Source: Pseudomonas putida
GTDB taxonomy: Bacteria; Pseudomonadota; Gammaproteobacteria; Pseudomonadales; Pseudomonadaceae
Reading direction: 5' to 3'
DNA length: 64,000 bases
Assembly (NCBI RefSeq): GCF_001976065.1
Contig: NZ_MNAH01000001.1
Span: 343,899-407,898, forward strand
Part shown: in pieces, positions 18,857 to 29,790 of the stretch
Position numbering within the stretch: position 1 is the stretch's first letter
Layout: each line of letters opens with the position of its first letter
The notes under the pieces: generated by a model
Database searches by the model: none
Seen by the model: only the letters and a program-made list of their open reading frames with translations
What the model was told of the DNA's origin: nothing
Translations under genes and position numbers: made by a program

Positions 18857-19405
18857 ATGAATTCCCAAAGCATCATTGTCCCGAAAATCTCCACGCTGGC
18901 GGTGCATGAGCCCCGGGCCCGGGCGATCGTGCGCTGGCTGGTGCGCAAGAACATCATCGAGGAAGAACTGACCACCTGTGGTCGCACCGGCAATCGCATG
19001 GCCCACGCCATCGCCGAGGGTGCCCGGGAGGTGGTCCTGCACCCGCAAGCCCTGCCGTTCGGCGAGCCGATCAATGGCCTGGAGATCGTCACCAAGCGCT
19101 GCATCTATACACCGGCCAAGGGATTTCTGGGCGAGGCCGGCTGTGCCGAGTGCCGCAAGGAAGTCGGTGAAGCGCTGTTCGAAAGCCTCGAAGACTGGAT
19201 GCCGGGGCGTACCGACAACTTCACCTGCCCGGAATGTGGGCACGAAGACGACATCAACGGTTTTCTGTTCCTGCAGGAGTGCGGCTTTTCCAACCTGGGC
19301 TTCATCTTCAACAACTGGGCCGAGGCGGGATTCAAGCAGAGCTTTCTCGACGAGTTTGCCGATTGGCTGGATCAGCCGGTGAGTTGGGTGAAAGTCGAAC
19401 TGTAA
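18857..19405 (+). CDS. Hypothetical protein with two CxxC pairs
   Basis: 182-residue soluble protein starting MNSQSIIVPKISTLAVHEPR. Two CxxC motifs, CAEC (96-99) and CPEC (124-127), 24 residues apart, look like a zinc-ribbon; further Cys lie at 41, 82 and 142. Acidic overall. No catalytic motif is recognised. The ATG at 18857 was preferred over the upstream extension to 18788 because that part overlaps the permease remnant. Such proteins are sometimes labelled as sugar ABC transporter ATPases, but no Walker motif is present, so that label is unsupported. Confidence 0.7.
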   Translation: MNSQSIIVPKISTLAVHEPRARAIVRWLVRKNIIEEELTTCGRTGNRMAHAIAEGAREVVLHPQALPFGEPINGLEIVTKRCIYTPAKGFLGEAGCAECRKEVGEALFESLEDWMPGRTDNFTCPECGHEDDINGFLFLQECGFSNLGFIFNNWAEAGFKQSFLDEFADWLDQPVSWVKVEL

Positions 19406-19425
19406 TTCTGATCGACACCGATCTC

Positions 19426-19504
19426 TGTAGGAGCTGGCTTGCCAGCGAAAGCGGTGTGTCAGACAGACCGTATTGCCTGATTCGCTGGCAAGCCAGCTCC
19501 TACA
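19426..19504. repeat. REP inverted pair (type B)
   Basis: Arms TGTAGGAGCTGGCTTGCCAG (from 19426) and CTGGCAAGCCAGCTCCTACA (to 19504). This is a different REP family from the GTGGGAGCG type. It lies between the Cys-rich gene and the guaB promoter. Confidence 0.85.
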
Positions 19505-19548
19505 AGAAATCCAGGTAAAATACCCGTCGATCACCGTATCGATAATAG

Positions 19549-21096
<1,548 letters not shown>

Positions 21097-21121
21097 GCCT
21101 TCAAGCAACAAGCTAAGCAAC

Positions 21122-21150
21122 CGGGGCTGTTTTATTCAGCCCCGAGTTGT
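21122..21150 (+). terminator. Hairpin between guaB and guaA
   Basis: Stem CGGGGCTG (21122-21129) / CAGCCCCG (21137-21144) with a 7-base T-rich loop; a further CAAC/GTTG pairing extends it past an A bulge. The following tract is AGTTGTTTC, not a full T run. It could be a partial terminator or a processing hairpin that tunes guaA relative to guaB. Confidence 0.5.
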
Positions 21151-21195
21151 TTCTGAATCACGACTGTTTCCGAATTTTTTAGACGAGACTGAATC

Positions 21196-22773
21196 ATGGC
21201 CCTCGACATTCACGCCCACCGCATCCTGATCCTCGACTTCGGTTCCCAGTACACCCAGCTGATCGCCCGTCGCGTGCGTGAAATCGGTGTTTACTGCGAG
21301 CTGCACCCGTTCGACATGGACGAAGATGCGATCCGCGAATTCGCTCCTAAAGGCGTCATCCTCGCCGGTGGCCCGGAGTCGGTTCACGAAGCCAACAGCC
21401 CTCGCTGCCCGCAAGCCGTTTTCGACCTGGGCGTGCCGGTCTTCGGTATCTGCTACGGCATGCAGACCATGGCCGAGCAACTGGGCGGCAAGGTTGAAGG
21501 TTCCGAGCTGCGTGAGTTCGGTTATGCCCGCGTTGACGTGGTTGGCAAGAGCCGTCTGCTCGACGGCATCGAAGACCACATCGACGCCGATGGCCTGTTC
21601 GGCCTCGACGTATGGATGAGCCACGGTGACAAGGTCACCAAGATGCCGGAAGACTTCCACATCCTGGCCAGCACCCCGAGCTGCCCGATCGCCGGCATGT
21701 TCAACGACGATCGTCGTTACTACGGCGTGCAGTTCCACCCGGAAGTGACCCACACCAAGCAGGGCGGTCGCATCCTGTCGCGCTTCATCCTCGACATCTG
21801 CGAGTGTGAAGCCCTGTGGACCCCGTCGAAGATCGCTGAAGACGCCATCGCCCAGGTTCGCGCCCAGGTCGGCACCGACAACGTCCTGCTCGGCCTGTCC
21901 GGCGGTGTGGACTCGTCCGTGGTTGCCGCGCTGCTGCACAAGGCGATCGGCGACCAGCTGACGTGCGTATTCGTCGACAACGGGCTGCTGCGCCTGCACG
22001 AGGGTGAGCAAGTGATGGCCATGTTCGCCGAGAACATGGGCGTCAAGGTGATCCGCGCCAACGCCGAAGAGCAGTTCCTGGGCAACCTGGCCGGTGAAGC
22101 CGACCCGGAGAAGAAACGCAAGATCATCGGCCGTACCTTCATCGACGTGTTCGATGCCGAATCCTGCAAGCTGGACAACATCAAGTACCTGGCCCAGGGC
22201 ACCATCTACCCGGACGTGATCGAGTCGGCTGGCGCGAAAAGCGGCAAGGCCCACGTGATCAAGTCGCACCACAACGTGGGCGGCCTGCCGGAAGAGATGA
22301 ACCTGAAGCTGGTCGAGCCTCTGCGCGAACTGTTCAAGGACGAAGTCCGTCGTCTGGGCCTGGAACTGGGCCTGCCGTACGACATGGTCTACCGTCACCC
22401 GTTCCCGGGCCCGGGCCTGGGTGTGCGCATCCTTGGCGAAGTGAAGAAGGAATACGCCGACCTGCTGCGTCGTGCCGACCACATCTTCATCGAAGAACTG
22501 CGCAAGGCCGACTGGTACCACAAGGTCAGCCAGGCATTCGTGGTGTTCCAGCCGGTGAAATCGGTTGGTGTTGTTGGCGACGGCCGTCGTTACGCCTGGG
22601 TCGTGGCCCTGCGTGCCGTGGAAACCATCGACTTCATGACCGCGCGTTGGGCGCACCTGCCTTACGAGCTGCTGGAAACCGTTTCCGGGCGCATCATCAA
22701 TGAGATCGAAGGCATCTCCCGCGTCACCTACGACGTGTCGAGCAAGCCGCCAGCGACCATTGAGTGGGAGTGA
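21196..22773 (+). CDS. guaA: GMP synthase (glutamine-hydrolysing)
   Basis: Amidates XMP to GMP. 525 residues. The class I glutamine amidotransferase domain has the catalytic Cys in GICYGMQ (near 86) and the His-Glu pair in FHPEVTHT (near 180). The ATP pyrophosphatase P-loop [10 protein letters not shown] is near 234, and the C-terminal dimerisation domain ends [19 protein letters not shown]. It follows guaB and ends before a strong terminator. Confidence 0.98.
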   Translation: MALDIHAHRILILDFGSQYTQLIARRVREIGVYCELHPFDMDEDAIREFAPKGVILAGGPESVHEANSPRCPQAVFDLGVPVFGICYGMQTMAEQLGGKVEGSELREFGYARVDVVGKSRLLDGIEDHIDADGLFGLDVWMSHGDKVTKMPEDFHILASTPSCPIAGMFNDDRRYYGVQFHPEVTHTKQGGRILSRFILDICECEALWTPSKIAEDAIAQVRAQVGTDNVLLGLSGGVDSSVVAALLHKAIGDQLTCVFVDNGLLRLHEGEQVMAMFAENMGVKVIRANAEEQFLGNLAGEADPEKKRKIIGRTFIDVFDAESCKLDNIKYLAQGTIYPDVIESAGAKSGKAHVIKSHHNVGGLPEEMNLKLVEPLRELFKDEVRRLGLELGLPYDMVYRHPFPGPGLGVRILGEVKKEYADLLRRADHIFIEELRKADWYHKVSQAFVVFQPVKSVGVVGDGRRYAWVVALRAVETIDFMTARWAHLPYELLETVSGRIINEIEGISRVTYDVSSKPPATIEWE

Positions 22774-22807
22774 TCCCGCACCAGCCCTGAGGGGCTGATC
22801 GCAGGAT

Positions 22808-22843
22808 AAAAAGCCGTGTGAACGAGAGTTCACGCGGCTTTTT
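22808..22843. terminator. Strong intrinsic terminator after guaA
   Basis: Long stem AAAAAGCCG-T-GTGAAC / GTTCAC-G-CGGCTTTTT around a GAGA loop, with T17-G34 wobble pairing. The A and T tails make it symmetrical. Confidence 0.93.
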
Positions 22844-22973
22844 GCATTGATGCAGGCGCTGCCTGCGGCCCGTCGTCACGCCCGCTTTGCTGTTGCTTTC
22901 GCAATTGCGGGTGTATCGTATTCGCCTTTTGCGGCCCCAGGGCCCGTCGTTGATCCGTGAGGTAGTTGAGTTC

Positions 22974-24350
22974 ATGTCCTTTACCCGTCGCCAAATCCTC
23001 GGTGGCCTGGCCGGTCTTGTAGTCGTTGGTGTCGGTGCGGGGGGCGCGTCGCGGTACTGGTTGGGCAAGCGGGCCGATGCCGATGCGGGCCACGATTATG
23101 AGCTGATTGCGGCCCCACTGGACGTTGAGCTGGTGGCCGGGCACAAGACCCAGGCCTGGGCATTCGGCCCGTCGGCGCCGGGGACCGAGTTGCGCGCGCG
23201 TCAGGGGGATTGGCTGCGGGTACGCTTCATCAACCACTTGCCGGTTGCCACCACGATTCATTGGCACGGCATCCGCCTGCCGCTGGAAATGGACGGCGTG
23301 CCTTACGTGTCGCAGTTGCCGGTGTTGCCGGGGGAATACTTCGATTACAAATTCCGCGTGCCCGACGCCGGCAGCTACTGGTATCACCCGCACGTGAACA
23401 GCAGCGAAGAGCTCGGTCGTGGCCTGGTCGGCCCGCTGATTATCGAAGAGCGTGAGCCCACCGGTTTCAAGTATGAACAAACCTTGAGCCTGAAGAGCTG
23501 GCATGTCGACGACGTCGGCCAGTTCGTCGAGTTCAGCATTCCCCGTGAAGCCGCTCGTGGCGGTACGGCCGGGCGCCTGGCGACCATCAATGGCGTGCCG
23601 CAGGCGGTGATCGACTTGCCCGCCGGGCAGATCACCCGCGTACGCCTGCTCAACCTCGACAACACCCTGACCTATCGCCTGAATATTCCAGGCGTCGAAG
23701 CGCAGATCTATGCTTTGGATGGCAACCCCATCGAACCGCGTCCGCTGGGCAAGGAATACTGGCTGGGCCCCGGCATGCGCATCTGCCTGGCGATCAAGGC
23801 GCCGGCGGCCGGTGAAGAGTTGTCGTTGCGCAATGGCCCTGTACGCTTGGGTACGTTCCGCTCCGTCGCCAATAGCGACGCACCGACCCAATGGCCGCCC
23901 GCGCTGCCCGCCAACCCGATTGCCGAGCCGGACCTGGCCAATGCCGAGAAACTCAACTTCAATTTCGAATGGGTTGGCTCGGTCTCGGTCAATGTCGACA
24001 ACGGCAGGCCACCCAGCCTGTGGCAGATCAATGGCAAGGCCTGGGATATTACCGACAAGACTTGCGCCGACCGGCCGATTGCCAAGCTTGAGAAGGGCAA
24101 GAGCTACATTTTCGAATTGAAGAACATGACTCAGTATCAGCATCCAATCCACTTGCACGGCATGAGCTTCAAGGTGATTGCCTCGAACCGGCACAAGGTC
24201 ATCCCGTATTTCACCGACACTTACCTGCTGGGCAAGAACGAGCGCGCGCAAGTGGCACTGGTGGCGGATAATCCCGGCGTGTGGATGTTCCATTGCCATG
24301 TGATCGATCACATGGAAACCGGCCTGATGGCCGCTATCGAGGTGGCGTGA
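22974..24350 (+). CDS. cumA: Multicopper oxidase CumA (Tat-exported)
   Basis: Periplasmic multicopper oxidase; in P. putida GB-1 CumA was linked to Mn(II) oxidation, though that role has been debated. 458 residues from the ATG at 22974. A twin-arginine signal (SFTRRQILGGLAGLVVVGVG) leads. All four copper-binding motifs are present: HWHG (near 95), WYHPHV (near 137), HPIHLHG (near 388) and HCHVIDHMETGLM (near 438). The frame extends further upstream but the Tat signal fixes the start. Its stop overlaps the tadA start (ATGA-type, 1 base). Confidence 0.92.
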   Translation: MSFTRRQILGGLAGLVVVGVGAGGASRYWLGKRADADAGHDYELIAAPLDVELVAGHKTQAWAFGPSAPGTELRARQGDWLRVRFINHLPVATTIHWHGIRLPLEMDGVPYVSQLPVLPGEYFDYKFRVPDAGSYWYHPHVNSSEELGRGLVGPLIIEEREPTGFKYEQTLSLKSWHVDDVGQFVEFSIPREAARGGTAGRLATINGVPQAVIDLPAGQITRVRLLNLDNTLTYRLNIPGVEAQIYALDGNPIEPRPLGKEYWLGPGMRICLAIKAPAAGEELSLRNGPVRLGTFRSVANSDAPTQWPPALPANPIAEPDLANAEKLNFNFEWVGSVSVNVDNGRPPSLWQINGKAWDITDKTCADRPIAKLEKGKSYIFELKNMTQYQHPIHLHGMSFKVIASNRHKVIPYFTDTYLLGKNERAQVALVADNPGVWMFHCHVIDHMETGLMAAIEVA

Positions 24351-24847
24351 TGCGTCAGATTCGTCCCGCCGCCATCATCGACCGCAGCCGAGACCGCGAC
24401 TTCATGCGTGAAGCCTTGGCACTGGCTGCCCAAGGCGCTGCCCTGGGGGAAGTGCCGGTGGGCGCCGTGCTGGTGCAGGACGGTGAGATCATCGGGCGTG
24501 GCTACAACTGCCCGATCAGCGGCAGCGATCCCAGTGCCCACGCTGAAATGGTCGCAATCCGTGCCGCCGCCCAGGCCGTCAGCAACTATCGCCTCCCGGG
24601 CAGCACACTGTATGTGACGCTGGAGCCCTGCAGCATGTGCGCCGGGTTGATCGTGCATTCGCGCATTGCGCGGGTGGTGTATGGCGCGCTGGAGCCCAAG
24701 GCGGGGATCGTGCAGAGCCAGGGGCAGTTCTTTACCCAGGGCTTCTTGAATCACCGGGTGTTGTATGAGGGCGGGGTATTGGCGGAGGAATGCGGGGCGG
24801 TTTTGAGCGAGTTCTTCAAGGCCCGTAGAGCCAAGCCCGCCGAGTAA
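24350..24847 (+). CDS. tadA: tRNA-specific adenosine deaminase
   Basis: Deaminates A34 to inosine in the tRNA-Arg(ACG) anticodon. 165 residues from the ATG at 24350, whose A is the last base of the cumA TGA. Zinc deaminase motifs: HAE (SAHAEMVAIR, near 64) and PCxxC (EPCSMCAG, near 94). TadA-type tail FFxxRRxKxAE-like (EFFKARRAKPAE). Its tight coupling to cumA is known from other Pseudomonas (cumAB). Confidence 0.95.
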   Translation: MRQIRPAAIIDRSRDRDFMREALALAAQGAALGEVPVGAVLVQDGEIIGRGYNCPISGSDPSAHAEMVAIRAAAQAVSNYRLPGSTLYVTLEPCSMCAGLIVHSRIARVVYGALEPKAGIVQSQGQFFTQGFLNHRVLYEGGVLAEECGAVLSEFFKARRAKPAE

Positions 24848-24857
24848 ACACCGGTCC

Positions 24858-24948
24858 CTGTGGGAGCGAGCCTGCTCGCGAAAGCGGTATGTCTGCCACA
24901 TCAATGCTGGATGTGCCACCGTCTTCGCGAGCAGGCTCGCTCCCACAG
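24858..24948. repeat. REP inverted pair (type A)
   Basis: Arms GTGGGAGCGAGCCTGCTCGC (from about 24860) and CGAGCAGGCTCGCTCCCACA (to about 24947), separated by about 40 bases. It lies between the converging tadA and cmoB genes. Confidence 0.85.
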
Positions 24949-24974
24949 GGGATCTTCAGTAGGGTAGAGATTGG

Positions 24975-25931
24975 TTACTTGCGAGCGACGATCACCGCCC
25001 GCATCGGCGCCGGCAGGCCTTCGATGGTCTTGCTGTGATCCTCGGGATCAAGGAAGTCACTCAGCGACTGGTACTTCATCCACTCCGTCCCGCGCTGTTC
25101 TTCGACCGTGGTCACGCTCACGTCCACGCATTTCACATCAGTGAACCCGGCACGCCGCAGCCACAACTCCAGCGCCGGCACCGATGGCAGGAACCACACG
25201 TTGCGCATCTGCGCGTAACGGTCTTCCGGCACCAGCACCTGGTGTTTGTCGCCTTCGACCACCAGCGTCTCCAGCACCAGTTCACCGCCCTTGACCAGGC
25301 AATCTTTGAGCGCCAGCAAATGCTCGATTGGCGAGCGGCGGTGGTAGAACACGCCCATGGAAAACACTGTGTCGAAGCCTTCGAGGTTCGGCGGCAGGTC
25401 TTCGAACGGGAAGGGCAGGTGCCAGGCGTTCGGCTGTGACAAGTAGCGCTGCACGGCCTGGAACTGGCAGAAGAACAACCAGTTCGGATCGACCCCGATC
25501 ACGCTGTCCGCGCCGGCCCCGAGCATGCGCCACATGTAATAGCCGTTGCCGCAGCCGACATCGAGGATACGCTTGCCCTTGAGGTCCAGGTGCGGGGCGA
25601 CGCGCGACCATTTCCAGTCCGAGCGCCATTCGGTGTCGACGTGCACGCCGAACAGATCGAACGGGCCTTTGCGCCACGGCGACAAGCCCATCAGCGCGGT
25701 GCGCATTTGCGCGCGGGTGGCGTCGTCGCAATCGGTGTCCAGTTTCAAACCGTTCAGCAGGTCGACTTCGCTTGGCTGGATCGGCGGCAAGGCATCCAGC
25801 GCGCTTTGCCAACGTTCCAGGTCGCCGTGGCCCTTTTCCATTTTCTTGTCGAGTTGCTGCTGCAGGGTGTTGGCCCAATCGGCCAGCGGCGTGCCGGCCA
25901 GACGGCGAGCGAGGGGAGACAGATCAATCAT
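24975..25931 (-). CDS. cmoB: tRNA U34 carboxymethyltransferase CmoB
   Basis: Uses carboxy-SAM to convert 5-hydroxyuridine to cmo5U at tRNA position 34. 318 residues. SAM-fold motif [15 protein letters not shown] near 122, followed by [15 protein letters not shown]; the N-terminal [18 protein letters not shown] region is typical. The start overlaps the cmoA stop by 4 bases, so the two are coupled. Confidence 0.97.
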   Translation of the reverse strand: MIDLSPLARRLAGTPLADWANTLQQQLDKKMEKGHGDLERWQSALDALPPIQPSEVDLLNGLKLDTDCDDATRAQMRTALMGLSPWRKGPFDLFGVHVDTEWRSDWKWSRVAPHLDLKGKRILDVGCGNGYYMWRMLGAGADSVIGVDPNWLFFCQFQAVQRYLSQPNAWHLPFPFEDLPPNLEGFDTVFSMGVFYHRRSPIEHLLALKDCLVKGGELVLETLVVEGDKHQVLVPEDRYAQMRNVWFLPSVPALELWLRRAGFTDVKCVDVSVTTVEEQRGTEWMKYQSLSDFLDPEDHSKTIEGLPAPMRAVIVARK

Positions 25932-26671
25932 GGCAAGGCAATCAACGAGGCAAAGTTAAGACACTGGAACCACGGCACGACTTTCGAGAACCCGGCGGCC
26001 AACAGGCGTTCGCGGTGTTCTTCGAGGCTGTCGGGCTTCATGACGTTTTCGATGGCGCTGCGCTTCTGGGCGATTTCCAGTTCGCTGTAGCCGTTGGCGC
26101 GCTTGAAGGCGACATGCAGGTCGGTGAGCAGCGCGTGCTCCTTTTCGTCTTCAAAACGCAGTTTTTCCGAGAGAATCAGGGCGCCACCGGGTAACAGCGA
26201 TTGATGGATGCGCGTCAGCAACGCGGTGCGCTGATCCGGCGCGATGAATTGCAGGGTGAAATTCAGCGCCACCACCGAGGCCGGTTTGAATTCCAGGGCG
26301 AGGATGTCGCCCTCGATCACGTCCACCGGCAGCAACTCCTGGAACATCGAGTCCTGGCCGTTCAAGTATTCGCGGCATCGCTCGACCATGGCCGCGGAGT
26401 TATCCACAGCGACAACGCGACAACCCTCGGTGCGCACATGTCGACGCAGCGCCTGGGTCACTGCGCCCAGGGACGAACCGAGGTCGTAGAGCACGCTGCC
26501 CGGTTGGGCGAATTGCGCGGCGAGCACACCGAGATTCTCGACGATGGTCGGGTAACCCGGCACCGAGCGCTTGATCATGTCCGGGAACACCCGCACCACG
26601 TCCTCATTGAAGGCGAAGTCAGGCACCTGGGCCAAAGGCTGGGCGAAAAGGCGATCGGATTCTTTGCTCAC
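25928..26671 (-). CDS. cmoA: Carboxy-SAM synthase CmoA
   Basis: Makes carboxy-S-adenosyl-methionine from prephenate and SAM, the substrate of CmoB. 247 residues. It begins [23 protein letters not shown]; the SAM-binding segment [17 protein letters not shown] is near 61, and [12 protein letters not shown] near 137. It is the first gene of the cmoAB pair on the - strand. Confidence 0.97.
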   Translation of the reverse strand: MSKESDRLFAQPLAQVPDFAFNEDVVRVFPDMIKRSVPGYPTIVENLGVLAAQFAQPGSVLYDLGSSLGAVTQALRRHVRTEGCRVVAVDNSAAMVERCREYLNGQDSMFQELLPVDVIEGDILALEFKPASVVALNFTLQFIAPDQRTALLTRIHQSLLPGGALILSEKLRFEDEKEHALLTDLHVAFKRANGYSELEIAQKRSAIENVMKPDSLEEHRERLLAAGFSKVVPWFQCLNFASLIALP

Positions 26672-26764
26672 GGCGGTTCCGGCGGTGTCGATGAAAAGGC
26701 CGGCATTTTAGCCTAGGTACCCGAGTGCCGCGACGGGATTTCGATAGCGTGTTGGCCTGATCGC

Positions 26765-28312
26765 TTAGCCAATGGGAGTGCCTTTGGCGCACTGTACGCC
26801 CACCTCGGCCAAGGCCTTTTGCAATTCCGCAACGGGATGGCCTAATGCTCGTGCTGCCTGCTCGGCGCCGCAAGCGGCGGTATCAAAGGTTTCGTCTTGA
26901 CTCCAATAGCTGTGATTGGCCAGCGCGAACACCTGGAAAGCCTTGCGCTGATCCCAACTTGGTGTCTTGGACAATAAGCAGTAAGCCTTGTTGTAGACAC
27001 CGCTGGAATAATGCGCATCCATTCCATTTACGTCGAACTCTGAGGCATGTTCGATGGAGTGCCCATCGGTGGACTGGTGACACATCTGACGGAGCCCGCC
27101 GAGATAACCGTAATCGCCGTCAGGCTTGGTAATGGAGCTCGCGATGACAAAATCACTTTTGCCGTTCCTGCGGTACTTGGCCGCCTCGCCGGACATGTCC
27201 GAAAACGCCTCATTAATTCCACCTTCCTGTGCCGAAGAATCTTCCAGGCCCGAGTTCTGCAAGGAAAAGCCATGACTGATCTCATGGGCAACGATGTCCT
27301 GGCTTACCATGGGATGAAACGACGTCGCTCCGGAGAGGAAAACCCCCATGTTCTCAGTTGTACTCCATCCCGCGCCATCGCCCTTGGCAGTTAAGAAGAG
27401 CATCTTCAGTCCGCCGATTATTGGCTGGACGCCCAGTATGTCTAGATACAAGTCTCTGGTAATAATCGTGTGGAAATATAAATCGTTGACCGGCGTGTAG
27501 CCGCCATTGATTGTCTCCTGAACGCTAAAAGGGCACGGAAATATCCAAGGGGGAGAGGGTACCTGGATAGTTCCGTAGAATATCTGGATGCCATTGTGAT
27601 CGAACGAGCACGCATGGCCCCGTTGCGTGGAAGGCAACGTTGGACGCTCATTACCGTAGCGATACTCGCCAATCAGCACATTGCCACCGGGACCATAGGC
27701 AGGTCGAGTCTCCAGCGACGCAACGCCTTCCCACGATTTGAGTACTTCTCCGGTCGCGGCATCGATCAACCCGGTCGGGTTAGACGGGATCCCAGTCTTG
27801 GTCTTGGCATCGGTACTATAAGACACTCGATAAATCAGTCGCGCCTTGCTCTCATGACGTGGCTGATAGATAAAAAGTTTTGTACTTGTGAAGGTCGGTG
27901 CCTTGGATGTTTCGCCTTTTTTGATCCGCCATTGCTCTTGCAATACCTCTACTGCCTGATTTGCATCCAGCGCCGGTTCTACGTGGGGTAAATCGTGCTC
28001 AATCCCTTGCAGGTAGCGGCCGCTGGCATGGATGACCTGTCCTTGGGCATCGCGCTCAATAGCAACGCCATGGCCATATATGGATATGCCTCGGTAGGTC
28101 TGAGACATGCGTTGCACCGATCGTTTGCCAGCGAGTGCAATAGGCTCCCCCTTTGCTACAAGATGCAGTTCATCAAGCTTTAATGCGTATTGAGTGTGAG
28201 CATCTGAACCCACTCCCTTGTCGTCAACTTCCTCAATGGAAGCAGCGAGCGTGAAGAGCGGCAACATGATGGAAAGCGTGCCAAGTAGATGTGGTGCGAG
28301 ACGGCCATACAT
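26765..28312 (-). CDS. Secreted M4 (thermolysin/LasB-like) metallopeptidase, divergent
   Basis: 515 residues: signal peptide (to about LAAS, residue 25), an FTP/PepSY-like propeptide (about 40-195), then an M4 catalytic domain. Zinc motif HEISH (343-347), third ligand Glu368 in GGINEAFSD, and catalytic His434 in DAHYSSGVYN all match pseudolysin. The C-terminus resembles LasB (ACG...VGVQCA). Odd: where LasB has NAFWDGTAMTFGDGAT, this protein has only about NMGVFLSGAT, so the substrate-binding Asn-Ala-Phe-Trp stretch is missing. Base composition is visibly less GC-rich than neighbouring genes, suggesting acquisition. No secretion or immunity partner is adjacent. Confidence 0.9.
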   Translation of the reverse strand: MYGRLAPHLLGTLSIMLPLFTLAASIEEVDDKGVGSDAHTQYALKLDELHLVAKGEPIALAGKRSVQRMSQTYRGISIYGHGVAIERDAQGQVIHASGRYLQGIEHDLPHVEPALDANQAVEVLQEQWRIKKGETSKAPTFTSTKLFIYQPRHESKARLIYRVSYSTDAKTKTGIPSNPTGLIDAATGEVLKSWEGVASLETRPAYGPGGNVLIGEYRYGNERPTLPSTQRGHACSFDHNGIQIFYGTIQVPSPPWIFPCPFSVQETINGGYTPVNDLYFHTIITRDLYLDILGVQPIIGGLKMLFLTAKGDGAGWSTTENMGVFLSGATSFHPMVSQDIVAHEISHGFSLQNSGLEDSSAQEGGINEAFSDMSGEAAKYRRNGKSDFVIASSITKPDGDYGYLGGLRQMCHQSTDGHSIEHASEFDVNGMDAHYSSGVYNKAYCLLSKTPSWDQRKAFQVFALANHSYWSQDETFDTAACGAEQAARALGHPVAELQKALAEVGVQCAKGTPIG

Positions 28313-28543
28313 AAGCGTTCCTTCATTGTCAGTAGGCGTTGAGTCATCCTGAGCGTGTCATGAAGTGTCGGCGTCTTACACCTGACAGAACTGATAGGTT
28401 TGCTTTCAATCGTAATGAGATAAGTTATTCGGTAGTTGTTTGCGGGGGAGGGAGCGTTAGCGGTGTACACCAATATGCACGCAAGTATGTGCATGAAACG
28501 AGCGTGTTCCTGAGCATGAGGGCTGTTGGCAATCTGTGTATTG

Positions 28544-29179
28544 CTAGCGCAGTTTTTGAGTGAACGCCGAGGCGGTGATGCCCCATTGCCCCAGCCAGTA
28601 GCTGAGGATGATCACATAGGGCGCCGCATCGAACGGCTCAACAAAGCGACTGATACCAATCATGCTGTCCGAGAACACAAACGCCACCGCGCCTGCTGCC
28701 GCCAACAGCGCCGAACGCTTGGGCACGTCGCTGCCGAGCCGCGCCAGCGCACGCCAGAGCATGGCGCTGATCGCCAGCCCGTAGACGATCACCGGAATCA
28801 GCAACGGCCCCAGCCCGTGAGAGATCAGAACTCCCAGCAGCACGACGCCGACGCTGAGGGCCAGGATCAGCGGCAACAGGGCCAGCCGCCTGCAGTCGCT
28901 CAAATAAGCCTTTAGATAGGCCAGATGGGCGACCAGGAACGCTCCGAGGCCAAACACGAACAAATCCCCCGGCCATGCCAGCAGCACGTCGCCGAGCAGG
29001 GAGAAAATCAACCCGAGGCTGATCCAGCGCCGATACTCGCCGGGCGGTGCGTCGTGCAGCCAGCCGAGCAGGGCCAGCACCGGCAGCGGCTTGACCAGCA
29101 GGCAAAGCAGTGCAGCGTGCACGCTCAGGCCGTAGAGAAAAGTCACCGCGCCCATCAGCGCCAGAATCAGCCAGCCCAC
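28544..29179 (-). CDS. Lysoplasmalogenase (YhhN family)
   Basis: Polytopic inner-membrane protein of 211 residues with about eight hydrophobic segments. The family motif LLGDVLLAW near 62 carries the Asp, and FVFSDSMIGISRF near 170 the second Asp used in vinyl-ether hydrolysis by TMEM86/YhhN. It starts 2 bases after icp, so they are co-transcribed. The bacterial substrate is uncertain. Confidence 0.88.
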   Translation of the reverse strand: MGWLILALMGAVTFLYGLSVHAALLCLLVKPLPVLALLGWLHDAPPGEYRRWISLGLIFSLLGDVLLAWPGDLFVFGLGAFLVAHLAYLKAYLSDCRRLALLPLILALSVGVVLLGVLISHGLGPLLIPVIVYGLAISAMLWRALARLGSDVPKRSALLAAAGAVAFVFSDSMIGISRFVEPFDAAPYVIILSYWLGQWGITASAFTQKLR

Positions 29180-29181
29180 GG

Positions 29182-29574
29182 TCAGTTGACCGAAATGGCG
29201 CAGTCGAAGGCATCCGCCGGCAGCACTTCCGGAGCCCAGGGTTGTTGCGAAGTCAGGCGTAGACGTCCCGTGCCAGTGGCAAAGGCCTGGAATCGCCAGG
29301 TGGAAACACCGGCAGCACCGACGACACCGGCATCTTCCGGGTTGCTGTAGACCTCAGGGCTGAGCGCGCGCAGCACACCACCGGCCGAATCCTGGATCGA
29401 CCAGCGATAACCCGTGGTTGGATTGCTCGGCAGGGTCAGGATCAGGTTTTGCCCGTTGCTGAGTTTTACCGGGCATTCGCTTTGTTTTTCCACGGTCACG
29501 TTCTGTTTCGGCTGCGTGGCGCAGGCGGCCAGCAAGGCGAGGGCGAGGGGGACAAACAGGCGAGTGGGGGACAT
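29182..29574 (-). CDS. icp: Chagasin-family inhibitor of cysteine peptidases (lipoprotein)
   Basis: 130 residues from the ATG at 29574; an in-frame GTG at 29598 would add 8. Lipoprotein signal LALALLAAC with Cys near residue 18. Inhibitory loops of the I42 family are visible: SNPTTGYRW (NPTTG loop), GVVGAAGVSTWRF (GxxG loop) and QPW in SQQPWAPE (RPW-like loop). It lies next to an AsrA-type lon, as icp does in P. aeruginosa (PA0778/PA0779). Confidence 0.88.
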   Translation of the reverse strand: MSPTRLFVPLALALLAACATQPKQNVTVEKQSECPVKLSNGQNLILTLPSNPTTGYRWSIQDSAGGVLRALSPEVYSNPEDAGVVGAAGVSTWRFQAFATGTGRLRLTSQQPWAPEVLPADAFDCAISVN

Positions 29575-29672
29575 AGGCTCAGCGGCTCCAGCGTTCACGA
29601 CGAACGGCGAGCATAACCGAGATAAGACAAATTGTGACAGCCAGGGAAAGAAGTGGTGTCAGGGCTGACGCC

Positions 29673-29762
29673 TTCGCTGGCAAGCCAGCGCCTACAATGG
29701 TTTGCGTTGAACACAAATTCAGTGTTCACCAAAGAACCCTGTAGGAGCTGGCTTGCCAGCGA
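29673..29762. repeat. REP inverted pair (type B)
   Basis: Arms TTCGCTGGCAAGCCAGCGCC (from 29673) and TGTAGGAGCTGGCTTGCCAG (from 29740). It separates icp from the lon gene on the - strand. Confidence 0.85.
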
Positions 29763-29790
29763 TAGCGGTAGCGCAGTCGCTACAGGAACA

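Noticed and set aside
21136..22833. 565-codon - strand open frame
   Set aside because: Antisense shadow of guaA; the + strand product has all GMP synthase motifs.
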